Shown here: positions 1-8,906 of the stretch, piece by piece
Numbering within the stretch: the first letter of the stretch is position 1
How the letters are laid out: each line of letters begins with the position of its first letter
From: Modicisalibacter xianhensis
GTDB lineage: Bacteria > Pseudomonadota > Gammaproteobacteria > Pseudomonadales > Halomonadaceae
NCBI RefSeq assembly: GCF_900113605.1
Contig: NZ_FOPY01000001.1
Span: 7,669-71,668, forward strand
Reading direction: 5' to 3'
DNA: 64,000 nucleotides
Notes under the pieces: model-generated
Told to the model about the DNA's origin: nothing
Seen by the model: only the letters and a program-made list of their open reading frames with translations
The model's database searches: none
Program-made: the position numbers and the translations under genes

Positions 1-123
1 GTGGCGCCGCCGGAGATCAGCCTCAAGGACATCTTCGTGTCGCTGCTGCCGTTCATCGCCATCCAGTTGTGCGTGCTGTTTGCGCTGCTGTTCTGGCCCA
101 ACCTGGCCATGTGGCTCGTATAA
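1..123 (+). CDS. TRAP transporter large permease (DctM), C-terminal end only
   Basis: The window opens inside this gene; only the last 40 codons are visible, ending at TAA. The fragment begins with an Ala-Pro-Pro-Glu stretch, then one hydrophobic helix with the pattern LLPFIAIQLCVLFALLFWPN and a short aromatic tail. That is how DctM-type permeases of tripartite ATP-independent periplasmic transporters end. The gguC-like gene follows 27 bp later with its own ribosome binding site, so the transporter probably feeds the enzymes that follow. Its substrate (a sugar acid or related carboxylate) is inferred from context. The start and the partner dctP and dctQ genes lie outside the window. Confidence 0.75.
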   Translation: MAPPEISLKDIFVSLLPFIAIQLCVLFALLFWPNLAMWLV

Positions 124-150
124 AACCCATTCGAACCTACGGAGGTCGCC

Positions 151-1143
151 ATGCGACTGATCCAATGTGAACACGAAGGCCGCCTACGGGTTGCCGTGGT
201 CGAGAGTCCCGAGCAGGTACGCCTGGTCAACGCCGACGAAGGCGTGTATGGCCTGGCCAAGCGCGCCATCGCCGAGAAACGTTCGCTGTCCGATCTCGTC
301 GAATCGGAACTGTCCGATACCCGTCTCGATTATGCCGAGCTGATCGAACAGCAGCGTCTGCGCGCACCGTTGACCCACCCCGACCCGGCGCACTGCCTGA
401 TCAGCGGCACCGGCCTGACCCACCTGGGCAGCGCCGATACTCGCTCGGCCATGCATGCCAAGGCCCAGGCCGCCGAGAGCGAGTTGACCGACTCCATGCG
501 CATGTTCAAGATGGGTGTGGACGGCGGCAAGCCACAGGACGGCCAGCCCGGCGCCCAGCCGGAATGGTTCTACAAGGGTGACGGTAGTATCGTCGTCGAT
601 CCCGAGGCCGCCCTGCCCGTGCCTGGCTTTGCCGAAGATGCCGGCGAGGAACCCGAGCTGGCCGGACTTTATGTGGTGGGTGACGACGGCCAGCCCTGGC
701 GTGTCGGCTACGCCGTCGGCAACGAGTTTTCCGACCACATTACCGAGCGCCATAACTACCTGTGGCTGGCGCACTCCAAGCTGCGCGCCTGCAGCTACGG
801 GCCGGAACTGCTGGTCGGCGAACTGCCCGAGCATCTCGAAGGCACCAGTCGCATCGTGCGTGACGGCCAGGTGCTTTGGGAAAAGCCGTTTCTGACCGGT
901 GAGGCCAACATGGCGCACAGCCTCGCCAACCTGGAATACCACCACTTCAAGTATCTGAATTTTCGTCGCCCAGGCGATGTGCACGTGCACTACTTCGGCA
1001 CCGCCACCCTGAGTTTCGCCGACAACATCCGGACCCAGGATGGCGACCGTTTCGAGGTCGACCTGCCGGCCTTCGGTCGTCCTCTGCGTAACCCGCTACG
1101 CTTTAGCTCAACGGAAACGCCCGTCGCGATCAAGGCCCTGTAA
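151..1143 (+). CDS. AraD1/GguC family protein, FAH-like fold
   Basis: A 330-residue protein that I recognise as the GguC/AraD1 family, distant members of the fumarylacetoacetate hydrolase fold found in sugar and sugar-acid loci of proteobacteria. Visible hallmarks are the [12 protein letters not shown] segment near residue 85, the [11 protein letters not shown] motif near residue 190 with acidic and His residues typical of the metal site, and an [12 protein letters not shown] segment near the C-terminus. Some relatives are proposed to dehydrate 2-keto-3-deoxy pentonates; others are known only from association with sugar uptake genes. The AUG has a GGAGG ribosome binding site 5 nt upstream. 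The next gene encodes a semialdehyde dehydrogenase that would consume the dehydratase product, which supports a 2-keto-3-deoxy-aldonate dehydratase role. The exact substrate is not established. Confidence 0.75.
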   Translation: MRLIQCEHEGRLRVAVVESPEQVRLVNADEGVYGLAKRAIAEKRSLSDLVESELSDTRLDYAELIEQQRLRAPLTHPDPAHCLISGTGLTHLGSADTRSAMHAKAQAAESELTDSMRMFKMGVDGGKPQDGQPGAQPEWFYKGDGSIVVDPEAALPVPGFAEDAGEEPELAGLYVVGDDGQPWRVGYAVGNEFSDHITERHNYLWLAHSKLRACSYGPELLVGELPEHLEGTSRIVRDGQVLWEKPFLTGEANMAHSLANLEYHHFKYLNFRRPGDVHVHYFGTATLSFADNIRTQDGDRFEVDLPAFGRPLRNPLRFSSTETPVAIKAL

Positions 1144-1207
1144 CTCATGCATTACGCACTCAGACACTGCTGGAACTTCAGACAGTGCTGAACCCAAGGA
1201 GGCATTC

Positions 1208-2785
1208 ATGACCCTGGAAGGCAAATCACTCATCGGCCAGCAGGCCGTCGCCGGCAACAGCAGCGCCATCCACGCCGTCAACCCGGCCACCGGCGAGCAG
1301 CTCGACCCGGCCTACGCCGGCGGCAGCGCCGCCGAAGTCGACAAGGCCGCGCAGCTCGCCTGGGACGCTTTCGACGCCTACCGCGAGACCTCGCTCGAGG
1401 ACCGTGCGGTGTTTCTAGAAACCGTGGCCAGCGAGATCGAGGCCATCGGCGATGACCTGATCCAGCGTGCCGTGGCCGAGACCGGCCTGCCCCAGGCGCG
1501 TATCGAGGGCGAGCGCGGGCGTACCTGCGGCCAGCTGCGCCTGTTCGCCAAGGTGGTGCGCGCCGGCGAATGGCTCGACGTGCGCGTCGACCCGGCGATG
1601 CCCGACCGCCAGCCAATGCCGCGCGCCGATCTGCGCCAGCGCCACATCGCGCTGGGTCCGGTGGCGGTGTTCGGCGCCAGCAACTTCCCGCTGGCCTTCT
1701 CCGTGGCCGGTGGCGATACCGCCTCGGCACTCGCCGCGGGCTGCCCGGTGATCGTCAAGGCGCACTCCGCCCACCCCGGCACCTCCGAACTGGTAGGCCG
1801 CGCGGTGCAGAAAGCAGTCGCCAAATGCGGCCTGCCGGAAGGCGTGTTCTCGGTGCTGTTCGGCTCCGGTCGTGAAGTCGGTGCCGGGCTGGTCGCCGAC
1901 CAGCGCATCAAGGCGGTGGGCTTCACCGGCTCGCGCAGTGGCGGTACCGCGCTGATGAAGATCGCCCAGCAGCGCAAGGAGCCGATCCCGGTCTATGCCG
2001 AGATGAGCTCGATCAACCCGGTGTTCCCGCTGCCGGCCGCGCTCAAGGCACGTGGCGAGGCCATGGCCGAGGGCTTCGTGGCCTCGCTCAACATGGGCGC
2101 TGGCCAGTTCTGCACCAACCCGGGCCTGGTAATCGCCGAGAAGGGCGAGGCGCTGGACGCCTTCGTCGCCAAGGCCGGCGAGGTACTCAAGGGCAGCGCA
2201 TCGCAGACCATGCTCACGCCGGGCATCTTTGATGCCTACCAGCAGGGCGTGGGCCGGCTTTCCAGCCACGACAAGGTCCGGGAAGTGGCACGTGGCCAGG
2301 TCGGCGAGACACCCAACCAGTGCCAGTCCGGCCTGTTCGTGACCGCTGCGGCCGACTTCCTGGCCGACGAGGCGCTGCAGGAAGAAGTCTTCGGCTCCAC
2401 CTCGCTGGTCATCGAGTGTGCCGACGCCGCGGAAGTGAAGCAGGTCGCCGAGCACCTCGAAGGCCAGCTCACCGTCACGCTGCAGATGGACGACGCCGAT
2501 CTCGACGCGGCGCGGGCACTGCTGCCGACGCTGGAGCGCAAGGCGGGTCGCGTGCTGGTCAACGGCTGGCCGACCGGGGTCGAGGTATGCCATGCCATGG
2601 TCCACGGCGGGCCGTACCCAGCGACGTCCGACAGCCGCACCACCTCGGTGGGCAGCGCAGCGATCTTCCGCTTCCTGCGCCCGGTATGCTACCAGGCGAT
2701 GCCGGAGGGGCTGCTGCCCGAGGCGCTCAAGGAGAGCAACCCGCTGGGCCTCAAGCGGCTGGACGACGGTCAGCGCGAGAGCTGA
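1208..2785 (+). CDS. alpha-ketoglutaric semialdehyde dehydrogenase (NADP+ aldehyde dehydrogenase)
   Basis: A 525-residue aldehyde dehydrogenase of the 2,5-dioxovalerate (alpha-ketoglutaric semialdehyde) subfamily. This enzyme oxidises the semialdehyde made by pentonate or hexarate dehydratases to 2-oxoglutarate. Visible features are the NAD(P)-site segment [15 protein letters not shown] (about residues 150-164, Asn159), the VGFTGS turn (238-242), the general-base Glu265 in AEMSS and the nucleophile Cys302 in [10 protein letters not shown]. The open frame extends upstream, but I chose the AUG preceded by AAGGAGG because the residues before it overlap the previous gene and do not look like protein. 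It sits in tandem with the GguC-like gene. A strong hairpin terminator follows. Confidence 0.9.
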   Translation: MTLEGKSLIGQQAVAGNSSAIHAVNPATGEQLDPAYAGGSAAEVDKAAQLAWDAFDAYRETSLEDRAVFLETVASEIEAIGDDLIQRAVAETGLPQARIEGERGRTCGQLRLFAKVVRAGEWLDVRVDPAMPDRQPMPRADLRQRHIALGPVAVFGASNFPLAFSVAGGDTASALAAGCPVIVKAHSAHPGTSELVGRAVQKAVAKCGLPEGVFSVLFGSGREVGAGLVADQRIKAVGFTGSRSGGTALMKIAQQRKEPIPVYAEMSSINPVFPLPAALKARGEAMAEGFVASLNMGAGQFCTNPGLVIAEKGEALDAFVAKAGEVLKGSASQTMLTPGIFDAYQQGVGRLSSHDKVREVARGQVGETPNQCQSGLFVTAAADFLADEALQEEVFGSTSLVIECADAAEVKQVAEHLEGQLTVTLQMDDADLDAARALLPTLERKAGRVLVNGWPTGVEVCHAMVHGGPYPATSDSRTTSVGSAAIFRFLRPVCYQAMPEGLLPEALKESNPLGLKRLDDGQRES

Positions 2786-2811
2786 TCGACCGCACCGCCA
2801 AGTAAAGACCG

Positions 2812-2843
2812 AGCCGACATGGGGCAACCCATGTCGGCTTTTT
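2812..2843 (+). terminator. Rho-independent terminator after the semialdehyde dehydrogenase gene
   Basis: A perfect 12-bp stem, AGCCGACATGGG pairing with CCCATGTCGGCT around a GCAA loop, is followed by five T. It lies in the gap between the dehydrogenase and the FAD oxidoreductase gene. It should end or attenuate the first transcript before the next gene. Confidence 0.85.
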
Positions 2844-2858
2844 CGTCAGGAGACACCC

Positions 2859-4289
2859 ATGGACGAATACACCCCTTTTCTGGATGCCCTGACCGCCCTG
2901 CTCGGCTGCGAAGGCGTGCTGAATGATCCAGCCGATCATGAGCGCTACGTTCAGGACTGGGCCGGCGACCGGCTGGGCATGCCGCTGGCTGTGGCCCGTC
3001 CCAGTTCCACCGCACAGGTCGCGGACACCGTCAAGCTGTGCCGTGAGCACGGCGTGCGCATGGTGCCCCAAGGCGGCCATACCGGGCTGGTGCGCGGCGC
3101 CATGCCCGACCCTGAACATGCCGAACTGGTCATCAGTCTGGAGCGGATGGATCGCATCCGCCGTATCGACCCGCTCAATTTCAGCATTACCGTCGATGCC
3201 GGCTGCATACTGGAAAACGTCAAGCGCGCCGCCGAGGCCGAGGATTGCTATTTCCCGCTCTCGTTGGGCGCGCAGGGCAGTTGCCAGATCGGTGGCAATA
3301 TCGCCACCAACGCCGGGGGGCTCAATGTGCTGCGCTACGGCATGATGCGCCAACTGGTGATGGGCCTGGAAGTCGTGTTGCCCGATGGGCGTATCTGGGA
3401 TGGCATGCGCGCCCTGCACAAGGACAACCGCGGTTACAGCCTGGCGCAGTTGTTCATCGGCAGCGAGGGCACGCTGGGCATCGTGACCGGTGCAGTGCTC
3501 AAGCTGTCGCCCCGTCCCGAGAAATCGCAGACCGCCCTGCTCGCCGTCCCCTCGGTCAAGGCCGCGATGCAGCTCTATGCGCTGGCCCGGCGCCAATGCA
3601 GCGACCTGCTCTCGGCGTTCGAACTGATTCCCCGCGAATGCATCGAGCTGGCCCTGAAGGCAGCCCCCCAGCTCAGCGACCCGCTGGATGCCGCCTACCC
3701 TCACTATGTGCTGCTCGATCTGGCCGCCACCGGCCCAGTGGATCTCGGCGAAATGATCGAAGCACTGCTGACCCAGGGCATGGAGGATGGCCTGGTGCTC
3801 GATGGTGTGCTGGCGGCCAGCATGAGCCAGTCCCAGAGACTCTGGCAATTTCGCGAAAGCATGCTGGAAGGCCAGCAACAGCGCGGCGAACACCTGCGCA
3901 CCGATATATCGGTCCCCATCTCGGCGCTGGCCGACTTCGCCGAGGCGGCCACCCAGGCCGTCGGCACGCATTCACCCGACGCAACGATCATTGCCTACGG
4001 CCATGTCGGCGACGGCAACCTGCACTTCAATGTCCTGCCCCCGGCGACGCTGGCCAAGGAAGAAACGACGAACTTGCTGCATGACATCGAGTTGCTGTTG
4101 TTCGATGTGGTCGACCGCTTCGACGGCAGCATCAGCGCCGAGCACGGCATCGGCCGCGTCAAGCAGGCCGCCTACCTTGCCCGTACCAGCGACGTGGAAC
4201 GGGAGCTACTGACAGGACTCAAGCAGCTCTTCGATCCCGATCAGTTGATGGGCATGGGTCGTATCCTTGCCGACCCTTCCGCCTCTTAG
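2859..4289 (+). CDS. FAD-binding oxidoreductase, GlcD / D-2-hydroxyacid dehydrogenase family
   Basis: A 476-residue flavoprotein of the PCMH/FAD-oxidase-C type (GlcD, D-lactate and D-2-hydroxyglutarate dehydrogenases). The N-terminal FAD domain shows MVPQGGHTGLV and the GAQGSCQIGGNIATNAGG pyrophosphate-binding stretch. The C-terminal cap domain ends with AYGHVGDGNLHFNV and SAEHGIGRVKQ, which carry the metal and substrate His residues of this family. It should oxidise a D-2-hydroxy acid and pass electrons to the respiratory chain. In this neighbourhood glycolate or lactate released from a diketo-acid hydrolase is a reasonable substrate, but that is inference. The start is the AUG after CAGGAG; the longer open frame upstream runs through the terminator and was not used. 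Confidence 0.85.
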   Translation: MDEYTPFLDALTALLGCEGVLNDPADHERYVQDWAGDRLGMPLAVARPSSTAQVADTVKLCREHGVRMVPQGGHTGLVRGAMPDPEHAELVISLERMDRIRRIDPLNFSITVDAGCILENVKRAAEAEDCYFPLSLGAQGSCQIGGNIATNAGGLNVLRYGMMRQLVMGLEVVLPDGRIWDGMRALHKDNRGYSLAQLFIGSEGTLGIVTGAVLKLSPRPEKSQTALLAVPSVKAAMQLYALARRQCSDLLSAFELIPRECIELALKAAPQLSDPLDAAYPHYVLLDLAATGPVDLGEMIEALLTQGMEDGLVLDGVLAASMSQSQRLWQFRESMLEGQQQRGEHLRTDISVPISALADFAEAATQAVGTHSPDATIIAYGHVGDGNLHFNVLPPATLAKEETTNLLHDIELLLFDVVDRFDGSISAEHGIGRVKQAAYLARTSDVERELLTGLKQLFDPDQLMGMGRILADPSAS

Positions 4290-4343
4290 CCAATGGTGGT
4301 ACTGGCAATGCGCCTGCTCATCACTACACTGGAGCTAGCATCC

Positions 4344-4356
4344 TGTCATACAATCA
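4344..4356. promoter_or_regulatory. Candidate FadR/GntR-type operator (site 1)
   Basis: The sequence TGTCATACAATCA contains the perfect inverted repeat TGT-CAT-ACA, which fits the TNGTNNNACNA pattern typical of FadR-subfamily operators. It lies about 60 bp before the start of the FAH hydrolase/UxaA operon. The core recurs before dctP and in the divergent promoter near 15.04 kb (see findings). Confidence 0.55.
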
Positions 4357-4410
4357 ACCATCAATAACAACTGTGAGCTCTGCTCACTGAACCAGAAGGA
4401 ATTCGCTGAC

Positions 4411-5256
4411 ATGAAACTGCTGCGCGTCGGCCCACCGGGTCAGGAAAAGCCCGCCCTGCTGGACCGGGAAGGCAAGTATCGCGACCTGTCGGGCCATATC
4501 GACGACCTGGTGGGGAACCACCTCAATGCAAGCCAGTTGAAGTCCCTGGCAGCCATCGCGACCGACGAGCTTCCCGAGATCGATGGCGATACACGCATCG
4601 GGCCCTGTGTCGGCCATGTCGGCAAGTTCATCTGTATCGGGCTCAACTATTCCGACCATGCCGCGGAAACTGGCGCCGAGGTGCCCAGCGAACCAGTGAT
4701 CTTCAACAAGTGGACCAGCGCCATCTGCGGTCCCAACGATGACGTGAAGATTCCTCGCGATTCGCAAAAGACCGACTGGGAGGTCGAACTCGGTGTGGTG
4801 ATCGGCAAGGCCGGGCGCTATATCGACGAAGCCGATGCCATGGATCATGTCGCCGGATTTTGTGTGGTCAACGATGTGTCGGAGCGTGAATTCCAGCTCG
4901 AACGCTGCGGCAGCTGGGACAAGGGCAAGGGCTGCGATACCTTCGGCCCACTGGGCCCGTGGCTGGTGACGCCCGACGAGGTTGCCGACCCCCACGACCT
5001 GGGCATGTGGCTCGAGGTGGACGGCAAGCGCTACCAGGATGGCACCACGCGCACGATGGTCTATCAGGTACCGTTCCTGATCAGCTACCTGAGCCGCTTC
5101 ATGAGCCTGCAGCCCGGCGACGTGATCTCCACCGGCACGCCCCCGGGCGTGGGCATGGGCCAGCAACCGCCGGTCTACCTCAAGCCGGGGCAGCAGATGC
5201 GCCTGGGCATCGACGGCCTCGGCGAGCAGCGTCAACGCGTCGTCGCCGACGAGTGA
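4411..5256 (+). CDS. Fumarylacetoacetate hydrolase family protein (diketo-acid hydrolase type)
   Basis: A 281-residue FAH-superfamily enzyme. The KFICIGLNYSDHAAE segment, the metal-binding Glu residues in DWEVELGVVIG, the VVNDVSERE motif and the ISTGTPPGVG loop are all present and intact. Automated pipelines often call this group ureidoglycolate lyase. In acid-sugar loci it includes the hydrolases that cleave 2,4-diketo-3-deoxy acids to pyruvate plus lactate or glycolate. The next gene encodes a UxaA-type dehydratase, an SDR lies elsewhere in the locus, and the preceding GlcD-like gene could oxidise the hydroxy acid released. These favour the diketo-acid hydrolase reading. The specific substrate is inferred. 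Confidence 0.8.
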   Translation: MKLLRVGPPGQEKPALLDREGKYRDLSGHIDDLVGNHLNASQLKSLAAIATDELPEIDGDTRIGPCVGHVGKFICIGLNYSDHAAETGAEVPSEPVIFNKWTSAICGPNDDVKIPRDSQKTDWEVELGVVIGKAGRYIDEADAMDHVAGFCVVNDVSEREFQLERCGSWDKGKGCDTFGPLGPWLVTPDEVADPHDLGMWLEVDGKRYQDGTTRTMVYQVPFLISYLSRFMSLQPGDVISTGTPPGVGMGQQPPVYLKPGQQMRLGIDGLGEQRQRVVADE

Positions 5257-5306
5257 ACCATGAGCCGGCCTGCCCGTCATACCGGGCAAGCCGGCAGGGA
5301 GCCAGC

Positions 5307-6950
5307 ATGAGCCAGACCATCGCCAGCGATACCTTCCAGCGCCCCAGCCTGCGCGTGCATGCCGCCGATAACGTTCACGTCGCGCTCAAGGACCTTCCCG
5401 CCGGGAGCGAGATCGAGGACAACGGCCGTACCGTGCGCCTGACCGAGGCCATTCGTCACAAGCACAAGTTCGCCCTGCAGCCGTTGGCCGAGGGCGACCT
5501 GGTGATCATGTACGGTGTCACCGTCGGCCGGGTCACTCATCCCATCGCCGAGGGCGGGGCCATCACTACCGGCAATGTCGAGCATTCCACCGATAGCGAT
5601 CAGGCCCAGGCCCGTCGCGAACACTGGAACGCGCCGGATGTCAGCCGCTTTCAGGGCATCACTTTCGAGGGCTATCACCGTCCCGATGGCCGGGTCGGCA
5701 CCGCCAATGTCTGGGTCGTGGTGCCGCTGGTGTTCTGCGAGAACCGCAATATCGAGGTGCTGCGCCAGTGCGTCGCCGATGCGCTCGGCGAGGACCCCTA
5801 TCGCGATTACAAGCGCATGGCGCGTGAGATGCTGCATGGCCAGGCAAGCGATTCGCCTGCAGAGCAGCCAAACGATGAACGTCTGTTTCCCAACGTCGAC
5901 GGTGTGCGCTTTTTGACCCACACGCTGGGTTGCGGCGGCACCGACGACGATGCCCTGGCATTGTGCCGGCTGCTAGCCGGCTATATATGCCACCCTAACG
6001 TGGCCGGCGCGACCGTGCTCAGCCTGGGCTGCCAGAAAGCCCAGATCGACATGCTCAAGCAGGCCATGGCCGAGCGCGATCCCGAGGGGCTGCGCCCAGT
6101 GCATTACTTCGAGCAGCAGGCGTCACGCAGCGAGGACACCCTGATCCGCGAAGCGCTGACGACCATCTTCGATGGCCTAAAGGAAGCCAACCGGGTCACG
6201 CGCCAGCCGGCACCCTTGGCGGAACTGACGATCGGGGTGGAGTGCGGGGGCTCCGACGGCTTTTCGGGCCTGTCCGCCAATCCGACGGTCGGTGCTGCCA
6301 TCGACCGCCTGGTGACACTAGGCGGCAGCGGCATCCTCAGCGAGTTTCCCGAACTGTGCGGCGTCGAGCACGAGCTGGTCTCACGCTGCCGTGACGAGCA
6401 GGTCGCCGAGCGCTTCCGCTCGTTGATGGACGCCTACCAGGCGCATGCCGCCGCCGTCGGCGCCCATTTCTCCATGAATCCCTCGCCGGGCAACATTCGC
6501 GATGGCCTGATCACCGACGCCATGAAATCCGCCGGTGCCGCCAAGAAAGGTGGCGACAGTCCGGTCGTCGACGTGCTCGACTACACCGAGCCCACCGTGC
6601 GCAAGGGTCTCAACCTGCTGTGCACACCGGGCAACGACGTGGAATCCACGACCGCCCTGGTCGGCTCCGGCGCCAATCTGGTGATCTTCACTACCGGGCT
6701 CGGCACGCCCACCGGCAATCCCGTCGCTCCCGTGCTGAAAGTCTCCAGCAACAGCGAGATGGCCCAGCGCCTGCCGGACATCATCGACTTCGATGCCGGT
6801 CCAATCATCCGTGGCGAGGCACAGATCGCCGAGTTGGCCGATGAGTTGCTGCAGCTATGCATCGATACCGCCTCGGGGCGCTATCGGCCCAAGGCGGTAC
6901 AACTGGCCCAGTACGATTTCATTCCGTGGAAGCGCGGCGTGTCGCTGTAA
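5307..6950 (+). CDS. UxaA/altronate-type sugar-acid dehydratase (SAF domain plus C-terminal domain)
   Basis: A 547-residue full-length member of the UxaA/GarD dehydratase family, slightly longer than E. coli UxaA. The N-terminal SAF domain spans roughly residues 12-100. The catalytic portion begins with the GRVGTANVWVVVPLVFCENRN signature and continues with HTLGCGGTDDD, an LGCQKAQ Cys motif, VECGGSDGFSGLSANP, and C-terminal LLCTPGNDVEST and FTTGLGTPTGNP segments. Family members use iron to dehydrate altronate, galactarate or other aldonates to 2-keto-3-deoxy acids. The AUG is 50 bp after the hydrolase gene in the same orientation, so the two are probably co-transcribed. Which aldonate is used cannot be read from the sequence. 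Confidence 0.85.
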   Translation: MSQTIASDTFQRPSLRVHAADNVHVALKDLPAGSEIEDNGRTVRLTEAIRHKHKFALQPLAEGDLVIMYGVTVGRVTHPIAEGGAITTGNVEHSTDSDQAQARREHWNAPDVSRFQGITFEGYHRPDGRVGTANVWVVVPLVFCENRNIEVLRQCVADALGEDPYRDYKRMAREMLHGQASDSPAEQPNDERLFPNVDGVRFLTHTLGCGGTDDDALALCRLLAGYICHPNVAGATVLSLGCQKAQIDMLKQAMAERDPEGLRPVHYFEQQASRSEDTLIREALTTIFDGLKEANRVTRQPAPLAELTIGVECGGSDGFSGLSANPTVGAAIDRLVTLGGSGILSEFPELCGVEHELVSRCRDEQVAERFRSLMDAYQAHAAAVGAHFSMNPSPGNIRDGLITDAMKSAGAAKKGGDSPVVDVLDYTEPTVRKGLNLLCTPGNDVESTTALVGSGANLVIFTTGLGTPTGNPVAPVLKVSSNSEMAQRLPDIIDFDAGPIIRGEAQIAELADELLQLCIDTASGRYRPKAVQLAQYDFIPWKRGVSL

Positions 6951-6984
6951 TTCGCTTTAAGCAAGCGATATACCGCGCAAAAGC

Positions 6985-7020
6985 AGAGAGAGCGTCCAGA
7001 AGACGCCCTCTCTTTTCTTT
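6985..7020. terminator. Terminator between the convergent dehydratase and FadR-type genes
   Basis: AGAGAGAGCGTC pairs with GACGCCCTCTCT (one A:C mismatch) around a CAGAA loop, followed by TTTCTTTT. It lies between the stop of the + strand dehydratase and the end of the - strand regulator gene. It best serves the dehydratase transcript. Confidence 0.75.
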
Positions 7021-7038
7021 TGATCAAGGTAGCACCGT

Positions 7039-7767
7039 TTAACTCGGCGATTCGTCGGACAAGCGCTCCTTGAGTTGGCGATAGGTCCCGTAGTGCCGGT
7101 CGAGATGGCGACGCATCGCCGCTTCGGCGGCATCCGGATCGCCCGAGGCAATGGCATCGACGATCTCGATATGCGCCTGCATGGCAGCATGGTCCTCGCC
7201 GTCGCGCTGGAGCACCTGGGCCCGGCGATCATCGAGCCACTCCGAGAGCGCCTCGTGCACGGCATTGAAGATCGGGTTGCGGGCAATCGACGCCAGCACC
7301 CCATGGAAGTCATTGTCGCTGCGCTTGAAACGCGCCTCGTCACCCAGCGACTGGCGATTCTCCTCGAGCGCCTGATGCAGGTTGTCGATATCCTCGGGAG
7401 AGGCATTGGTGGCAGCATAGCGGGCCAACGAGATCTCGAACATGGCCCGGGCTTCCTGGAAATACTGCTGCCCTTCCGACTTGGCGAGCAGTTGTCGGGT
7501 CACGCCCGACAGACGCGCCATTACCGCCTCGGCGGTGGGCCGGATGACACGTGCGCGGGTACCGCTGTTGATGGCGATCAGCCCGAGGCGCTGCAGGTAG
7601 AACAACGCTTCGCGAACCGCCGGACGCCCCACGCCGAACTGCTCCATCAGTTCACGTTCGGCGGGCAACTGGTCGTCTTCCTTGAGACGCCCTTCGAGAA
7701 TGTCCTTCTCGAGTTGCTCGGCTACCTGTTCGGAGAGCGTCTTGCGCTCCACCTTGTATCTCGTCAT
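7039..7767 (-). CDS. FadR-subfamily GntR transcriptional regulator
   Basis: A 242-residue regulator. An N-terminal winged helix (about residues 8-75, with QLPAERELMEQFGVGRPAVREAL as its core) precedes an all-helical FCD domain. The FCD domain has the Asp and His metal/ligand residues in DNDFH, HIEIVDAI and AAMRRHLDRHYG. This architecture is typical of sugar-acid catabolic repressors (UxuR, ExuR, LldR, DgoR types). The AUG has an AGGAG ribosome binding site; an open frame runs further upstream into the ldh gene end and was not used. It is the last gene of the dctPQM-ldh unit and so is likely co-transcribed with its targets. Operator-like TGT-N3-ACA motifs precede three local transcription units. 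Confidence 0.88.
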   Translation of the reverse strand: MTRYKVERKTLSEQVAEQLEKDILEGRLKEDDQLPAERELMEQFGVGRPAVREALFYLQRLGLIAINSGTRARVIRPTAEAVMARLSGVTRQLLAKSEGQQYFQEARAMFEISLARYAATNASPEDIDNLHQALEENRQSLGDEARFKRSDNDFHGVLASIARNPIFNAVHEALSEWLDDRRAQVLQRDGEDHAAMQAHIEIVDAIASGDPDAAEAAMRRHLDRHYGTYRQLKERLSDESPS

Positions 7768-7820
7768 TCGCTGCGACTCCTCGCCAAACCCAAACTGCCG
7801 CCTATGGTACTGCATGCGAC

Positions 7821-8891
7821 CTATACCAGCATCGGCGGTGCCAACTCGAGCGTTTCCGCCAATTGCCGGTACGCGGCCAGATTGGCCGTGTCCAGCGGAA
7901 TCCCCTCGGCATCGCGCCGGGCCTGGCAGCGCCACTCCCGGTCTCCCGGGGCCAGCACCTGCCTGCCTTCCAGTGCGGGCTGGGCACGCAGGTCCTCGAG
8001 GTAGACCTGCATGGAACGCTCGTACGTTTCACGGTCACTGAACGCGCCCGGGTGCATGACCAGGAAGAAATGCCCTACCCCGCGTGGCGTCGACATGTCC
8101 TCGCCGGTCATCGGCAGCATGCGAAACCCGTGAATCATCCCCGTAAGCGTGGCACTGAGCACTTCGACCATGCCCGCCAGCCCGGCACCCTTGAAGCCGA
8201 AATCGGCCCCGCCCAACGGTAGCAGCGACGCCGCCTGTTGCGGATCGGTGGTCAGTTCGCCATGGGCATCGACCACCACGTTGGGAGGCAATGTCCTGTC
8301 GATGGCGCGATACTGCTTGACCCGGTTCCAGGGGATCGAGCTGGTGGCCATGTCGAGCAGGTAGGGCGGACTGTCCGGCACTGGCGCCGCAAAGGCGATG
8401 GGGTTGGTGCCATGAAACGGCGTCTGCCCCTGATGCAGGCTGACCAGCGCATCGGCGTTGCACAGCGACAGGCCGATATAACCCCGCCGCGCCGCGGCCA
8501 GCGCATAGCAGCCGGCCGCGCCGAAGTGCGAGGAATTGCCTACGGCCACCGCACCGATACCCGCCGTCTCGGCCATGTCGATGGCATGCTCGATGGCCCG
8601 ATAACCGGCCAGGTGGCCGAAGCCGTCATCCGCATCCAGGTAGCCCGTAGCCGCCAGACGTTGGGTGAAGGCGAGTGTCGGCCGCCCGTTGATCCGCCCC
8701 CCTTTCAATGCCTGTACGTAATGCGGCAATAGCCGCAGTCCGTGGCTGTCCGTTCCCATGCGCGACGCCGTTACCAAGGCCCGGGTGACGGCGTCCGCCG
8801 AGGCTTCGTCGGTACCGCAGCGCAACAGCACACGGTGAATGAAATCTTCCAGTTCGCCAACGGCAATACACGCCGCAATATGTTCCGACAT
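7821..8891 (-). CDS. Ldh-2 family NAD(P)-dependent oxidoreductase (malate/L-lactate dehydrogenase type)
   Basis: A 356-residue protein of the Ldh_2 family (malate, L-lactate, ureidoglycolate and 2,3-diketo-gulonate dehydrogenases), unrelated to classical Rossmann LDH. Conserved stretches are SRMGTDSHGLRLLPHY near residue 45 with the catalytic His, VGNSSHFGAAGCYA near residue 118, HGTNPIAFA near 160, DMATSSIPWNRV near 179 and FGFKGAGLAGMVEVLS near 235. It would interconvert a 2-hydroxy (or cyclic imino) acid and a 2-oxo acid using NAD(P)H. It lies 15 bp after the dctM stop and 53 bp before the FadR-type gene, so it belongs to the TRAP operon. The imported acid is its likely substrate or product. 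Confidence 0.85.
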   Translation of the reverse strand: MSEHIAACIAVGELEDFIHRVLLRCGTDEASADAVTRALVTASRMGTDSHGLRLLPHYVQALKGGRINGRPTLAFTQRLAATGYLDADDGFGHLAGYRAIEHAIDMAETAGIGAVAVGNSSHFGAAGCYALAAARRGYIGLSLCNADALVSLHQGQTPFHGTNPIAFAAPVPDSPPYLLDMATSSIPWNRVKQYRAIDRTLPPNVVVDAHGELTTDPQQAASLLPLGGADFGFKGAGLAGMVEVLSATLTGMIHGFRMLPMTGEDMSTPRGVGHFFLVMHPGAFSDRETYERSMQVYLEDLRAQPALEGRQVLAPGDREWRCQARRDAEGIPLDTANLAAYRQLAETLELAPPMLV

Positions 8892-8906
8892 GGAATCCAG
8901 GTCTCC

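Noticed and set aside
1415-2827. 470-codon - strand frame opposite the semialdehyde dehydrogenase
   Set aside because: The + strand gene has full catalytic motifs and a ribosome binding site; the antisense frame has neither.
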